Below, one piece after another: positions 24,633-33,467 of a stretch of DNA of 64,000 nucleotides. How positions within the stretch are numbered: position 1 is the stretch's first letter; every line of letters begins with the position of its first letter. Location of the stretch: the NCBI GenBank assembly GCA_046351595.1, contig JAXLYE010000001.1, positions 1,922,001 through 1,986,000 on the forward strand. Reading direction: 5' to 3'. The stretch is from JAXLYE01 sp046351595 (lineage in GTDB: Bacteria > Myxococcota_A > Polyangia > Palsa-1104 > JAEUJZ01). The position numbers and the translations under genes were made by a program. Under the pieces are notes generated by a model, which was not told where the DNA came from, searched no databases, and saw nothing but the letters and a program-made list of their open reading frames with translations.

Positions 24633-25559
24633 ATGCAGCAAGCAATACGCAGCTCGAACGGAGCGCGGCGCGCCGCGTGCCGAGCCCTGTGTGCGGCGGC
24701 GTTTTTGATCGCGGCGCAGGGCGCCTGCCAGGATGGCGGCACCACGTCGCCGCGCGATCTCGGCGGCAGCAGCGACGGCGGCGGCGGCGGCGGCGACCTG
24801 CCGCTCGCGGATCTCATGCCGCGGCCTGCCGTGATGACGACGATCCGCGACCTCAACGACGGCAAGGTGGCCGTCGGCACGTTCGTGCAGGTCAGCGCCG
24901 TGGTCACCGCGCCCGTGGCCATCGGCTCGGCGGTGACGCAGAACCAGGAGTGCCTGTACGAGCTCTACATCGCCCAGCCGGCGACGCTCGCGCCGACGCC
25001 GAGCCTGCACGACGGCATCGTCGTGCGCCAGACCGAGATCGTCGCGCGCGGCGACATGATGATCGACCCGAGCCAGTGCCAGGTGCGCGTGCCGACGGTG
25101 GCGCTGGGCAAGCTCGCGCGCAACAGCGCGGTGCAGGTGCGAGCGACGCTGCAGCAGCGCGGCAGCCTGCGCTACCTCGAGCTTGCGGGCGGCGAGATCC
25201 TCGATCGCGGGCCGGCGGCGGCCGCGGAGCTGCCGCAGCCCGTCGACGTGATGACGCAGCAGCTGGTCAGCGGCGCGCTCGGCATGGCGACGCCCGCGGC
25301 CTTCTACGACGCCAGCGGCGCGCTGGTGCGGCTCACCCGCGTGACCACGCTGCAGAAGAACGCCACGACGCAGACGTTCAAGGTCGCTCCCGCCGCGGGC
25401 GGCGCCGAGACGCGCATCAACCCGGCGTACCTGAAGATCGCCAACGCCGGCTTCACGGCGCCGGCCGACGGCACGCTCTACACGTCGCTCTTGGGCATCG
25501 TCACCATCGATCTCGGCGGCACCATCACGCCGCGCGACACCGCCGACCTGAAGCCTTAG
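24633..25559 (+). CDS. Lipoprotein with OB-fold-like domain
   Basis: 308 residues with GAGGGAGG at about 24619-24626. The signal peptide ends at a lipobox-like 'AAQGAC' (about residue 32), followed by a Gly/Asp-rich tether. 'TTIRDLNDGKVAVGTFVQVS' then 'AVVTAPVAIG' has the pattern of OB-fold domains in secreted nucleases and DUF5689-like proteins ('I.dLr.G....G..V.v.GvVt'). A second similar unit ('QVRATLQQRGSLRYLELAGG') may be the end of the same barrel, and a third ('LVRLTRVTTLQKNATTQTFK') may be a second barrel. No catalytic motif follows, so it is probably a binding lipoprotein. Confidence 0.66.
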   Translation: MQQAIRSSNGARRAACRALCAAAFLIAAQGACQDGGTTSPRDLGGSSDGGGGGGDLPLADLMPRPAVMTTIRDLNDGKVAVGTFVQVSAVVTAPVAIGSAVTQNQECLYELYIAQPATLAPTPSLHDGIVVRQTEIVARGDMMIDPSQCQVRVPTVALGKLARNSAVQVRATLQQRGSLRYLELAGGEILDRGPAAAAELPQPVDVMTQQLVSGALGMATPAAFYDASGALVRLTRVTTLQKNATTQTFKVAPAAGGAETRINPAYLKIANAGFTAPADGTLYTSLLGIVTIDLGGTITPRDTADLKP

Positions 25560-25586
25560 CTAGAAGAAGAAGGACCCGGCCGGTCG

Positions 25587-28500
25587 CTACTCGCCGGCCT
25601 TGCGCGCGGCGATGACGTCGAGGATGCGGCGGACGCCGCGCTGGTCGTCGCGCAGCGACTTGCCCAGCGTCGACAGCGCCGCCGCATAGTCGGCCTCGTC
25701 GAAGTCGGTGCCGCGCACGCCCGGGGCGCCGGCGCGGGCGCGGTTGATCTCGGCGATGGAGTCGCCCAGGTACGAGGCCGGGTAGCGCCCGCTCGCATCG
25801 GCGCGCAGGAAGTTGCGGCCGAGCGTGATCATCACCTGGCCCGTGTCCGTCGGGATGCCGCGCCGCAGCACCGCCATCAGGCCGTCGAGGGCGCCGAGGG
25901 ATAGGTTCTGGGCCGGGTCCACGTCGAACAGCGGGCCCAGGTGCTTGACCAGCGGCACCAGGTCCGCGTCGTCGAGCAGGAGCTGCACCAGATCCGCCGC
26001 GGTGTAGAGCACGGCCTTGAAGCGCGCCGCGTCGGTGGCGCTCGGCCCGGGGTCGGCGAGGATCGCGGTCAGCAGCCGGTACAGCTGGCTGCTCGCCTCG
26101 CGGTCGCCGGCCACCGCCGACAGGGTGTCGACCAGGCCCGCGGCCACCGGCCCGCTGAGCGCGGACTCGAGATCGCCGTACAGCCCGCGCTGCGCCCACG
26201 CCTTGAGGTCGCCGGCGGTGGCGTGCGCCCGCACCCGCGCCCGCAGTACGTCGAGGCTCGACAAGAGGATCGGCCGCAGCCGCGGCGTGCCGAGCTTGTA
26301 GCCGCCCGCCACCGGCAGCGCCGACAGGTACAGATCCGCGGCCGCGCTCACCGCGCCGTTCCAGTCGGCCTGGCGCTCGGGCTCGGCGGCGAGCGCCGCC
26401 TGCTTCTTCTTCCACCCGTCGACCAGGAGGTCAAACGGCGTCACCCGCCCCGCCGCCGCCGGCGACACCGCCTCGAACAGGTACGGATCGCCCATCACCG
26501 TGAAGGTCGGCTTGCCGTCGTTGCGCAGCGCCACCGGCGTGCCGTCGCGGAAGCTGAGCGGCCCGTAGAGTCGCGGCGCCTCGGGATCGAGCAGCCACAG
26601 AAGGAACCGCTGCACCACCGTGCCCAGCTGTGCGTTCGAGCCGTCGTCGAGGCGGGTCGCGGCGAGCGCGGTCCCGAGCTGCACGGTGCTCGACCACAGG
26701 CCGCCCTTGCTCAGAAGGTCCGCGAGCAGCGGCTCGTAGCGCGACAGCCCGCTCTTCTTGGACTGCGCCTCGTAGGTAAGGTTGTAGAAGCGCGACGTGT
26801 CGGTCGGCCAGTGGCGGTGCAGCACGGACAACAGGTCGACGAGGATCTTGGCCGCGTTGCGCTTCTTGGTGCAGGCGCCGCTGCCGTCGCGGGTCACGCA
26901 CTCGTCGTAGCGCGCGAAGGCGTTCACGATCGGCCGGAACGCCTTGTAGAAGTTGTTGCCCGAGCCGCTCGGCGCGCGCACGGTTTCGAGCGCGAACAGC
27001 GCGCCGTTGTAGTCCTCGCGCCACGGCAGGTTGCGGTTCGAGCACAGCGTGCCCGGTCGCTGCGGGTTGCAGCTGCCCAGATCCAGCGTCGTCTTGAAGA
27101 AGTCCGAGCGCTTGGTGTCGTCCTGGAACAGCATGCGCGCGAGCTGCTCGGGGCTGGGGTAGTCGGTGAAGCCGGGGATGCCGATGAGGTCCCCCAGCCC
27201 GCCGACCAGGTTCAGCGCCTGCGCGCCGGCCTTGAGCACGCCGTTGAGCAGCGAGTTGAGGAAGTTGGTGTACGGGTCGCGCTGCTTCTCGGTCTTGTCC
27301 GCGATCGACAAGAGGAAGTACAGGCCCAGGTCGTCGAGCTTGTAGAGCTCACACGGCTTGGCCGGCCCCGCGATCTTGATGTCGATGAACAGGATCGTCA
27401 GGTTCACGTACGCGCCGTCGCGGTTGCACAAAGAGATGCCGTTCGAGTCGTTGAGGATGTGCACCACGCGCTGGAGCAGCGAGCGGTTGTTCTTCGGGTT
27501 GGCCGGATCGAGATCGAAGTCGCTGTCGGGCAGGCTGCGGTTCACCTGCTTGCCGAGGCTGCCGATGACGGAGCTCGGCTTGGTGTAGTCGAGCTGGGCC
27601 TGGTTCATGAACAGGTAGCTGCTGTCCGTCATGAGCAGCGACAGGATCGGCCCCAGGTCGCGCACCGCCGGATCGCTCAGCGACGCCAGCACCTCGTTGA
27701 GCAGCCCGGGCACGCGGACCAGGCGGACCAGAATCGGCAGCAGGTCGTCGTACAGCGTCGACTTCGGATCCAGCTTCGCCGCGTCGTACAGCGGCAGCTT
27801 GGCCGTGTCGAACGCCTTGATCACCGCGTCCAGGTTCTGCGCCACCGTCGGCTCGCTGTTGACAAGGAGCAGCTGCAGCCCGCGCAATAGGCGGTTCAGG
27901 TCCGCGCCCGTCGCATCGCCCGCGTCCGAGTAGCCGAGCAGCTGCGTCAGCGCGTAGCTCATGTCGAGCAGCGGCGCCCGCGCCTTGTCAAAGCCCGTGA
28001 ACTCGAGCGCGCCCGTCGGGTAGTCCTTGCGCGCCGGCACGCGCGGCCCGAGCAGCGGCAGCATCCCGCGCGCGAGCCGCAGCGGGATGTCGCGCTTCGG
28101 ATCGAACAGCCCCGCGGCCTCGCGTAAGAGGCCCGCCAGCACGGTGTCGTCGAGGTTCACATAGCTGTACAGCGTCTGCGTGCCGCCCGAGGTGGTCAGC
28201 GCCCGCCCCGCCGCGTCGCGCCCGGCGGCATTGTCCCTGTTGCCGGGCTGCGCCTGCTGCCACGTCGGGAACGGCGTCACCTCGGGCAGCGGCTTGCCGT
28301 CGGCGCCGACGAAGCGCCCGAGCGCGTCGAGGTCGGCCAGCCCGTCCTTGTCCTTGTCGACGTACGGCGCCAGCAGCACGCCGCCCGGGGCGCTGACCAG
28401 CGCCGCGCCGCGCGGATCACGCAGCACGCCCCACAGCGCCTGCCCGGCCGGCAGCGACCGCAGCTCCGCGCTCTCGGTCAGCAAAAAGTCGCTGAGGATG

Positions 28501-29327
28501 CGCCCGGTGCGATCCTTCTGCCGCACGTCCGCGACGGGCGCGACCACGCCGAGCTCGCGCGCCACCGCCCGCAAGAGCGCCCGCCGCCCGTCGCTGCCCG
28601 GCGCGTCGCCGCCGCCCGGGGTGCTCGGCCACAGCCGCGGCAGCAGCGCGGTCCCGACCGACCAGATGTCCGGGTAGTCGAGCACCGCGCGCAACAGCGC
28701 TCCGTCGGTCGACTGCGGCCGGAAGCCGTCGCGCAGGCCCAGCCGCGTGAGCGCGAGCGGCACGGCCGGATCCGCCGCCATCTCCTGCACCGCCCGGCCC
28801 GCGATCGACGCCGCGGCCTGCGCCTCGCCGCCATCGAGCGCCGGCAGCATGTTGCGCAGCGCCTGGTCGAGCGGATCCTCGAGCGCCGCCGGCACCGCGC
28901 GGTCGATGCTGCTGACGATCGCCGCGCGCTCGGCCGCCACCGCCTGCAGCACCTGCGGCGATCCGGCGGGCGGCGGCGCCCCCTCGTTGCACATCGGCCG
29001 GTAGCCCACGCCCGAGGCGTCGAGCCCGGGTCGCTGCCCGGCCTGGTACTCCGCGAGCTCGCCGGTGTACGCGACCCGCTGGCAGGCCTGCGAGTACGTG
29101 ATCTCGCCGAGCGTGTGCGCCAACGGCGTCGCCCGCGTGCCGAGGTCCACGTCACAGGCGACGAGCACCGCCGCGGCGCCGAGCGCGCCGAGCCAGCGCC
29201 GGGTCCAGCGCCCAGACCCGGGCTGCGATCGGGCCTGCGATCGGGTCTGCGATTTGGCCTGCGATTCGGGCCCGCCCTCGCTCCGTACAGCCGACGACAT
29301 CAAGAACAGCCGAGCGAAGATCGTCAT
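25587..29327 (-). CDS. Very large lipoprotein (1246 aa) of unknown function
   Basis: Start ATG 29327 has AAAGGAT just upstream. The N-terminus is unusual: residues 17-40 are a Ser/Gln/Arg repeat encoded by a 12-bp DNA repeat, before the hydrophobic core and the lipobox 'AVLVAC' (about residue 58). The mature part is long, mainly alpha-helical, with recurring 'LxxLLxxLLxxL' segments (for example 'ALRNMLPALDGG', 'LLPILVRLVRVPGLLNEVLA', 'AGLVDTLSAVAGDREASSQL'). This suggests a HEAT/ARM-like solenoid. A 'VDKDKDGLADLD' loop (about 345-356) looks like a Ca2+-binding thrombospondin-type-3/dockerin-like loop. Family unknown. It converges on the OB-fold lipoprotein gene, with only 27 nt between. Confidence 0.72.
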   Translation of the reverse strand: MTIFARLFLMSSAVRSEGGPESQAKSQTRSQARSQPGSGRWTRRWLGALGAAAVLVACDVDLGTRATPLAHTLGEITYSQACQRVAYTGELAEYQAGQRPGLDASGVGYRPMCNEGAPPPAGSPQVLQAVAAERAAIVSSIDRAVPAALEDPLDQALRNMLPALDGGEAQAAASIAGRAVQEMAADPAVPLALTRLGLRDGFRPQSTDGALLRAVLDYPDIWSVGTALLPRLWPSTPGGGDAPGSDGRRALLRAVARELGVVAPVADVRQKDRTGRILSDFLLTESAELRSLPAGQALWGVLRDPRGAALVSAPGGVLLAPYVDKDKDGLADLDALGRFVGADGKPLPEVTPFPTWQQAQPGNRDNAAGRDAAGRALTTSGGTQTLYSYVNLDDTVLAGLLREAAGLFDPKRDIPLRLARGMLPLLGPRVPARKDYPTGALEFTGFDKARAPLLDMSYALTQLLGYSDAGDATGADLNRLLRGLQLLLVNSEPTVAQNLDAVIKAFDTAKLPLYDAAKLDPKSTLYDDLLPILVRLVRVPGLLNEVLASLSDPAVRDLGPILSLLMTDSSYLFMNQAQLDYTKPSSVIGSLGKQVNRSLPDSDFDLDPANPKNNRSLLQRVVHILNDSNGISLCNRDGAYVNLTILFIDIKIAGPAKPCELYKLDDLGLYFLLSIADKTEKQRDPYTNFLNSLLNGVLKAGAQALNLVGGLGDLIGIPGFTDYPSPEQLARMLFQDDTKRSDFFKTTLDLGSCNPQRPGTLCSNRNLPWREDYNGALFALETVRAPSGSGNNFYKAFRPIVNAFARYDECVTRDGSGACTKKRNAAKILVDLLSVLHRHWPTDTSRFYNLTYEAQSKKSGLSRYEPLLADLLSKGGLWSSTVQLGTALAATRLDDGSNAQLGTVVQRFLLWLLDPEAPRLYGPLSFRDGTPVALRNDGKPTFTVMGDPYLFEAVSPAAAGRVTPFDLLVDGWKKKQAALAAEPERQADWNGAVSAAADLYLSALPVAGGYKLGTPRLRPILLSSLDVLRARVRAHATAGDLKAWAQRGLYGDLESALSGPVAAGLVDTLSAVAGDREASSQLYRLLTAILADPGPSATDAARFKAVLYTAADLVQLLLDDADLVPLVKHLGPLFDVDPAQNLSLGALDGLMAVLRRGIPTDTGQVMITLGRNFLRADASGRYPASYLGDSIAEINRARAGAPGVRGTDFDEADYAAALSTLGKSLRDDQRGVRRILDVIAARKAGE

Positions 29328-29651
29328 TCAATCCTTTTAGCGCGGAGCTGCCGAGACTGTCACGGACGGGTGCGTTTCCTTCACGCGGCGCCGGGTTGCC
29401 GCTGCGGCCTGGATTGCCGCTCGAGCTGCCGCGCTCGCCCGGACTGATCGGCGCTGCGCCCGCGCGCCCTTTGAGAAAAAAATTTGCAGCGCACAGCCAC
29501 ATGTGGTTGCGCGAGCCCCTCCCTCGCTTCAGGCTCCACCGAGAACCTGGGTGCGCAGATGCGCATTGATCTGCCCGACCCCCAAGACCTGCAGCCCGCC
29601 GCGCGCGCCGCGGCAGCTGCAACAGCGACCCACAAAGCAAGGGAGCACGCC
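29328..29651. other. Divergent intergenic region, no gene recognised
   Basis: 324 bp between the large lipoprotein (minus) and the H1-like gene (plus). It contains an A-rich island GAGAAAAAAATTTG at about 29472-29485, the only clearly AT-rich patch, which may be part of a promoter. The AAGGGA Shine-Dalgarno of the H1-like gene is near 29639-29644. Confidence 0.45.
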
Positions 29652-30401
29652 ATGCCACAGGGAGACAAGTCGAAGTACACCGACAAGCAGAAGCGGCAGG
29701 CCGAGCACATCGAAGAGGGCTACGAAGATCGCGGCGTGCCCGAAGGCGAGGCCGAGAAGCGGGCCTGGGCGACGGTCAACAAGATGACCGGCGGCGGCAA
29801 GAAGGAGGGCGGCTCGGGTCGCGGCAAGAAGGTCGACAAGGAGCCGGCGCGCAAGGGCGGTCGCAAGGGCGGCGCCGCCACCGCGGGCAAGAAGAAGGCG
29901 ACCGGCAGCAAGAGCACGACCGCGAAGTCCGGCACCAAGCGCTCGACGTCCTCGACTTCAAAGTCCGGCGGCAAGTCCGGCAGCAAGTCCTCGGGCACCA
30001 AGCGCTCCGCTTCCTCCAAGACCAAGTCCGGCACCAAGCGCTCCGCTTCTTCGTCCGGCAAGTCCTCCGGCACCAAGCGCTCCGCTTCCTCCAAGACCAA
30101 GTCCGGCACCAAGCGCTCCGCTTCTTCGTCCGGCAAGTCCGGCACCAAGCGCTCGACCTCGCGCTCGACCTCGCGCTCGACCTCGAAGACCGGCAAGACC
30201 GCGTCGAAGTCGACCGGCACCAAGCGCGCGAGCAGCACGCGCGGCAAGACCGGCGCGCGCTCGACCGCGTCGACCGCGGGCAAGAAGCGCACGACGACCC
30301 GCGCGCGCACCGGCAGCACCCGCGCCAAGACCGCAGGCAGCACCGGCGGCACCAGCAGCACCGGCGGCGGCGACAGCGGCGGCAGCAGCTCCGAGTCGTG
30401 A
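29652..30401 (+). CDS. Histone H1-like Lys/Ser/Thr-rich DNA-binding protein with N-terminal 'plasmid stabilization'-type domain
   Basis: 249 residues from ATG 29652. The start is chosen because 'MPQGDKSKYTDKQKRQAEHI' begins a known small domain; the longer open frame upstream is not similar to anything. Residues 5-50 ('QAEHIEEGYEDRGVPEGEAE' then 'KRAWATVNKMTGGGKK') match a short alpha-helical domain found in proteobacterial proteins labelled plasmid stabilization protein. The remaining 200 residues are Lys/Ser/Thr/Arg/Gly-rich with repeated 'SGTKRSASS', 'KSGTKRS', 'STSRSTSRS' and 'KTG' units, like eukaryotic-type H1 tails and bacterial Hc1/AlgP-like proteins. A nucleoid-associated role is expected. 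The tail is encoded by imperfect DNA repeats (about 29990-30170), one source of length variation. Confidence 0.77.
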   Translation: MPQGDKSKYTDKQKRQAEHIEEGYEDRGVPEGEAEKRAWATVNKMTGGGKKEGGSGRGKKVDKEPARKGGRKGGAATAGKKKATGSKSTTAKSGTKRSTSSTSKSGGKSGSKSSGTKRSASSKTKSGTKRSASSSGKSSGTKRSASSKTKSGTKRSASSSGKSGTKRSTSRSTSRSTSKTGKTASKSTGTKRASSTRGKTGARSTASTAGKKRTTTRARTGSTRAKTAGSTGGTSSTGGGDSGGSSSES

Positions 30402-30465
30402 GCGCGGCTCAGCCCGCGGCGCTCGCGGGCGGACGCAGCGTGTGATCCCGGCTCACCGCCGCGGC

Positions 30466-31026
30466 TCAGCCGGCGGCGACCCGCGCGCGCGCATACTCCA
30501 GCAGGCGCAGCACCGGCTCGGCCTGCCGCACGTCACCGGGACCCAGCGGCAAAAGCTCCAGGCGCGTCGGCATGTGCAGCAGCCGCGCCGCGGCCTCGCG
30601 CAGCGCCGGCTCCATCTGCTCGTCGGTCGCGAGCGCGCTCAGGTGGTCCATGTAGCTGCGGCCGTAGCGCGGATCCGGCTCGGGCATGAGCCGCAGCACC
30701 GCGTTCAGCGCCATGCCGCCGGCGCGCCGCGAGTAGGTCACGGCCGCGCGCTGCTGCTTGGCGCGGAAGGCGGCCTGCGCGCTCGCGAGCTCGTTGGTCG
30801 CGGCGGCCAGCCACTGCTCGGCGGTGAGGCGGTAGAGCCAGTGGCCGCCGTCCGGCGCGCCCCCGGCCCGCGCCGCGGACTCGTCGGCCGCCGCGGACTC
30901 GTCGGCCGCCGCCGACTCGTCGGTCGGCACGGCGCCAGCGGCGGCGCGGCTCGCGTCATGGGACGGGGACGGGGACGGGGACGGCAGAGCTTCCGGCGTG
31001 TCGGGATCCTGGTGCGGATTGGGCAT
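30466..31026 (-). CDS. HEPN-like helical domain protein with low-complexity N-terminus
   Basis: 186 residues from ATG 31026; a start 48 nt further upstream is possible but adds only Arg-rich residues. Residues 1-65 are disordered: an SPSPSP run encoded by a GGGGAC repeat near 30961-30984, then 'DESAAADESAAADESAA' encoded by a 15-bp repeat. Residues about 75-186 are helical, 'YRLTAEQWLAAATNELASAQ' and 'RAAVTYSRRAGGMALNAVL', similar to HEPN domains ('WLxxAxxxLxxAxxxLxxxxxxxAvxxaRrAAxmAlnAlL'). The RxxxxH RNase motif is not obvious. No toxin-antitoxin partner is adjacent; the upstream divergent gene is the SspB-like adaptor. Function unknown. Confidence 0.6.
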   Translation of the reverse strand: MPNPHQDPDTPEALPSPSPSPSHDASRAAAGAVPTDESAAADESAAADESAARAGGAPDGGHWLYRLTAEQWLAAATNELASAQAAFRAKQQRAAVTYSRRAGGMALNAVLRLMPEPDPRYGRSYMDHLSALATDEQMEPALREAAARLLHMPTRLELLPLGPGDVRQAEPVLRLLEYARARVAAG

Positions 31027-31163
31027 GGCACATCTCGTCGCGGCCGGGCGCCGCGGCTTTGTGCTACGGTACACCCGATCCCAACGGGCAGGCGGGCCCG
31101 GGTCGCTGTTTGCCGTGCCCGCCGTCGAGCCCGGAACGTAGAACCGGCACCGGCTGAGAAGAC

Positions 31164-31718
31164 ATGACGACCGAGAAGCGGCAGATCCTCCTCGAACTCC
31201 TCAAGGACGCCTGGGTGTACGTGCACCTCGATCCGCGGCGGGACGGCGTCGCGCTGCCCGACTTTTTGCGCCAGGAGCCGCGTGTGGTCCTGCAGTACGG
31301 CTACAACATGCCGGTGCCCATCGCCGACCTCACCATCGACGAGGAGGGCATCAAGGCGACGCTGTCGTTCCGGCGCACGCCGTGGTCGACGGTCATCCCC
31401 TGGCACGCGGTGTTCGCCCTGTCCGATGGCGAGGAGCGTCACTTCGTGTGGGAGGCGGACGTGCCCGCGGACCTCGATCGGCCGGGCGCGCAGGCCCCCG
31501 GTCAACCGAACGGTCAATCAACCGGGCAGCCGGGAGCCGGCGGCCCCAGCGAGTTGACCGGTCGGTCAACCAGCCAGTCGACCGGCCAGTCGACCGGTCA
31601 GTCAACTGCCACCGGCCCGTCGGTGAGCAGCCCCCAGGCCAAGCCCGGGACCGGCACCGGCCCGGCCGCCAAGCCCGGCAAGAAGCCGCGTCCCAGCCAC
31701 CTCAAGCTCGTGGACTAG
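31164..31718 (+). CDS. SspB-like ClpXP adaptor (stringent starvation protein B family)
   Basis: 184 residues. Residues 1-105 have the SspB fold pattern: 'WVYVHLDPRRDGVALPDFLR', 'VVLQYGYNMPVPIADLTIDE', 'GIKATLSFRRTPWSTVIPWH', 'AVFAL'. In the family this domain grips substrates such as ssrA-tagged proteins and hands them to ClpX. It is followed by a Gly/Ser/Thr/Gln-rich linker (about 110-165) encoded by short repeats around CGGTCAACCG/CAGTCGACCGG. The C-terminus 'RPSHLKLVD' resembles the hydrophobic XB peptide by which SspB docks to ClpX ('LRVVK' in E. coli). Domain, linker and tail therefore have the expected order; only the linker repeats are unusual. It is monocistronic. Confidence 0.85.
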   Translation: MTTEKRQILLELLKDAWVYVHLDPRRDGVALPDFLRQEPRVVLQYGYNMPVPIADLTIDEEGIKATLSFRRTPWSTVIPWHAVFALSDGEERHFVWEADVPADLDRPGAQAPGQPNGQSTGQPGAGGPSELTGRSTSQSTGQSTGQSTATGPSVSSPQAKPGTGTGPAAKPGKKPRPSHLKLVD

Positions 31719-32027
31719 CGATCGCCGCGCAGCGATCGTGGCGCGCGCCTCGCTTGCAGCGCGCGCCGCGGACCGCTGCTCAGCGACGGGCGCGCCGACT
31801 GCTTTACACGCAGTTAACAGAGCCGCGGTAGCATCCGGGCCAAGAGGTCCCGGGCGATCCCTGATCCGGGGAGGCACAAGATGCCTGAGATCGCTTTCGC
31901 CCAGCGCCCTCCGGCAGCCCGTGCAGCCCGCCAACGAACCAGGAACCCTCTTTTGAACTCCTCTTTGGTCCTTTTCCAGAACCCCTCACGCAGCCTGCAC
32001 GGACGCAGGCAAGAAGGTGCAGCGAGC
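31719..32027. other. Intergenic region upstream of the TolC-family gene
   Basis: 309 bp. It contains TTTACACGCAGTTAACAG (31803-31820), the most AT-rich part, a plausible promoter area but without well-spaced hexamers. GGGGAGG (31868-31874) lies 6 nt before an in-frame ATG at 31881, an alternative start for the TolC-family ORF or a leader peptide. No other gene is recognised. Confidence 0.45.
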
Positions 32028-33467
32028 ATGAGCGCGTCGCGCTTTGTCAAAGGTGCTCTGACGGTATCGACCTTCGTGGCCCTCGGGTCGATCGCCCCGG
32101 CCCAGGCCCAGTCCCAGCCCGCGACCCCGACCGCGACCGCGACCGCCCCCCAGGGCCCGGCCGCCGGTGAGCGCCCGGCCCAGGGAGCCCCGCGCAACCT
32201 GACCTTCGACGAGGCGCTGCGCCTGGGCGAGAAGGAGAACCGCGACCTGCAGGCCGCGCGCGTGCGCTTGAAGGGCGCCTACTCCGACGTCGAGAAGGCC
32301 ATCGGCACGCTGCTGCCGACGCTGACCGCGCAGGGCAAGCTGACCGTCAACGAGCCCGAGGTCAAGCTCGCGTTCCCGGCCGCCTTCACCGCGGCCTGTC
32401 AGACAAACCCCATGGCCCCGAACTGCTCCGGCACCACCGATCTCACGATCACGCCGCGCACACAGCTCGACGCCGTGATCGCCGCCAACGTGCCGATCCT
32501 GACGCCCGCCGCGCTGCCGGCGCTGCAGGCGGTGAAGCTCTCGTTCGAGGCGCAGAAGCAGCAGCTGGTCGTCACCGCGGTGCAGATCCTGACCACGGTC
32601 GCGACGTCGTTCTACACCGCCGCCGGCACCGAGGAGGTGGTCACGGCGCGCCGCCACGCCATCGAGGTCGCACAGAAGACCGTCGACAACGCCCGCATCC
32701 GCCTGTCTGCCGGCGTGGTCAACAAGGTCGAGGTGACGCGCGCCGAGCTCGCCCTCATCCAGGCGCAGCAGCGGCTGCGTGAGTCCGAGGACGGGCGCGC
32801 CGCCGCCTACCGCGCGCTGGCGACGCTGCTGAACCTGCCGCCGGGCCCGCTCAAGGTGGTGCCGCCGCCCGATCCCAAGACCGAGCTCCTGGGCGAGGAG
32901 GAGCTGGTCAACACCGCCGTGAAGCAGCGCCCCGAGCTCGCCAACCTGTCGCTGCTCGCGCAGTCCGCGGCGAAGCAGGCGCTGGCCCAGGGCCTGCGCT
33001 GGCTGCCCAGCCTCTCGGGCTTCGGCAACATCCGCCTGACCAACGCCTCGGGCTTCGCCGGCCGCAACGACTTCTACACCGTCGGCCTGCAGCTCGACTG
33101 GATGGTCTTCGACGGCCTGCAGCGCGACGCCGCGCGCCACGCCGCCGACGCCCAGCGCATGGACGCCGAGCTCCGCCTGGCACAATTCAAGAAGACCATC
33201 TCCGACGAGGTGATCAACGCCCGCGAGTCGGTCGCCACGCGCAAGGTCGGCCTCAGCACGGCCGAGCGCTCGGTGCAGATGGCGCGCGAGACGCTCGAGC
33301 TGGTGCGCACGCAGTACGGCGCCGGCACCGCGACGCAGCTGGACCTTCTGACCGCGCAGGATCAGCTCGTGCAGGCCGAGCTCGGCCTGGCCCAGGCGCG
33401 CTTCGATCTGTCACAAGCCGTCCTCAACCTGCGCAAGGCCCTGGGCGACACGCTCCTGCCCAGCTAG
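32028..33467 (+). CDS. TolC-family outer-membrane efflux protein
   Basis: 479 residues from ATG 32028, which opens a signal peptide ('ALTVSTFVALGSIAPAQAQ'). A start at 31881 in the same frame has a good Shine-Dalgarno but would add 49 residues before the signal. The body has the two OEP repeats of TolC: 'LTFDEALRLGEKENRDLQAA' and later 'NLSLLAQSAAKQALAQGLRW'. Long coiled-coil helices ('TVDNARIRLSAGVVNKVEVT', 'ETLELVRTQYGAGTATQLDL') surround the family's 'YxxGxxxxxxLLxAQ' signature. As a trimer it forms the outer-membrane channel for efflux or type I secretion. No membrane-fusion protein or pump gene is adjacent, so it is an orphan here. Confidence 0.9.
   Translation: MSASRFVKGALTVSTFVALGSIAPAQAQSQPATPTATATAPQGPAAGERPAQGAPRNLTFDEALRLGEKENRDLQAARVRLKGAYSDVEKAIGTLLPTLTAQGKLTVNEPEVKLAFPAAFTAACQTNPMAPNCSGTTDLTITPRTQLDAVIAANVPILTPAALPALQAVKLSFEAQKQQLVVTAVQILTTVATSFYTAAGTEEVVTARRHAIEVAQKTVDNARIRLSAGVVNKVEVTRAELALIQAQQRLRESEDGRAAAYRALATLLNLPPGPLKVVPPPDPKTELLGEEELVNTAVKQRPELANLSLLAQSAAKQALAQGLRWLPSLSGFGNIRLTNASGFAGRNDFYTVGLQLDWMVFDGLQRDAARHAADAQRMDAELRLAQFKKTISDEVINARESVATRKVGLSTAERSVQMARETLELVRTQYGAGTATQLDLLTAQDQLVQAELGLAQARFDLSQAVLNLRKALGDTLLPS

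Noticed and set aside
31803..31834. Promoter TTTACA/TAGCAT before the TolC-family gene
   Set aside because: The spacing is 20 bp, outside the usual 16-18, and no supporting element is seen.
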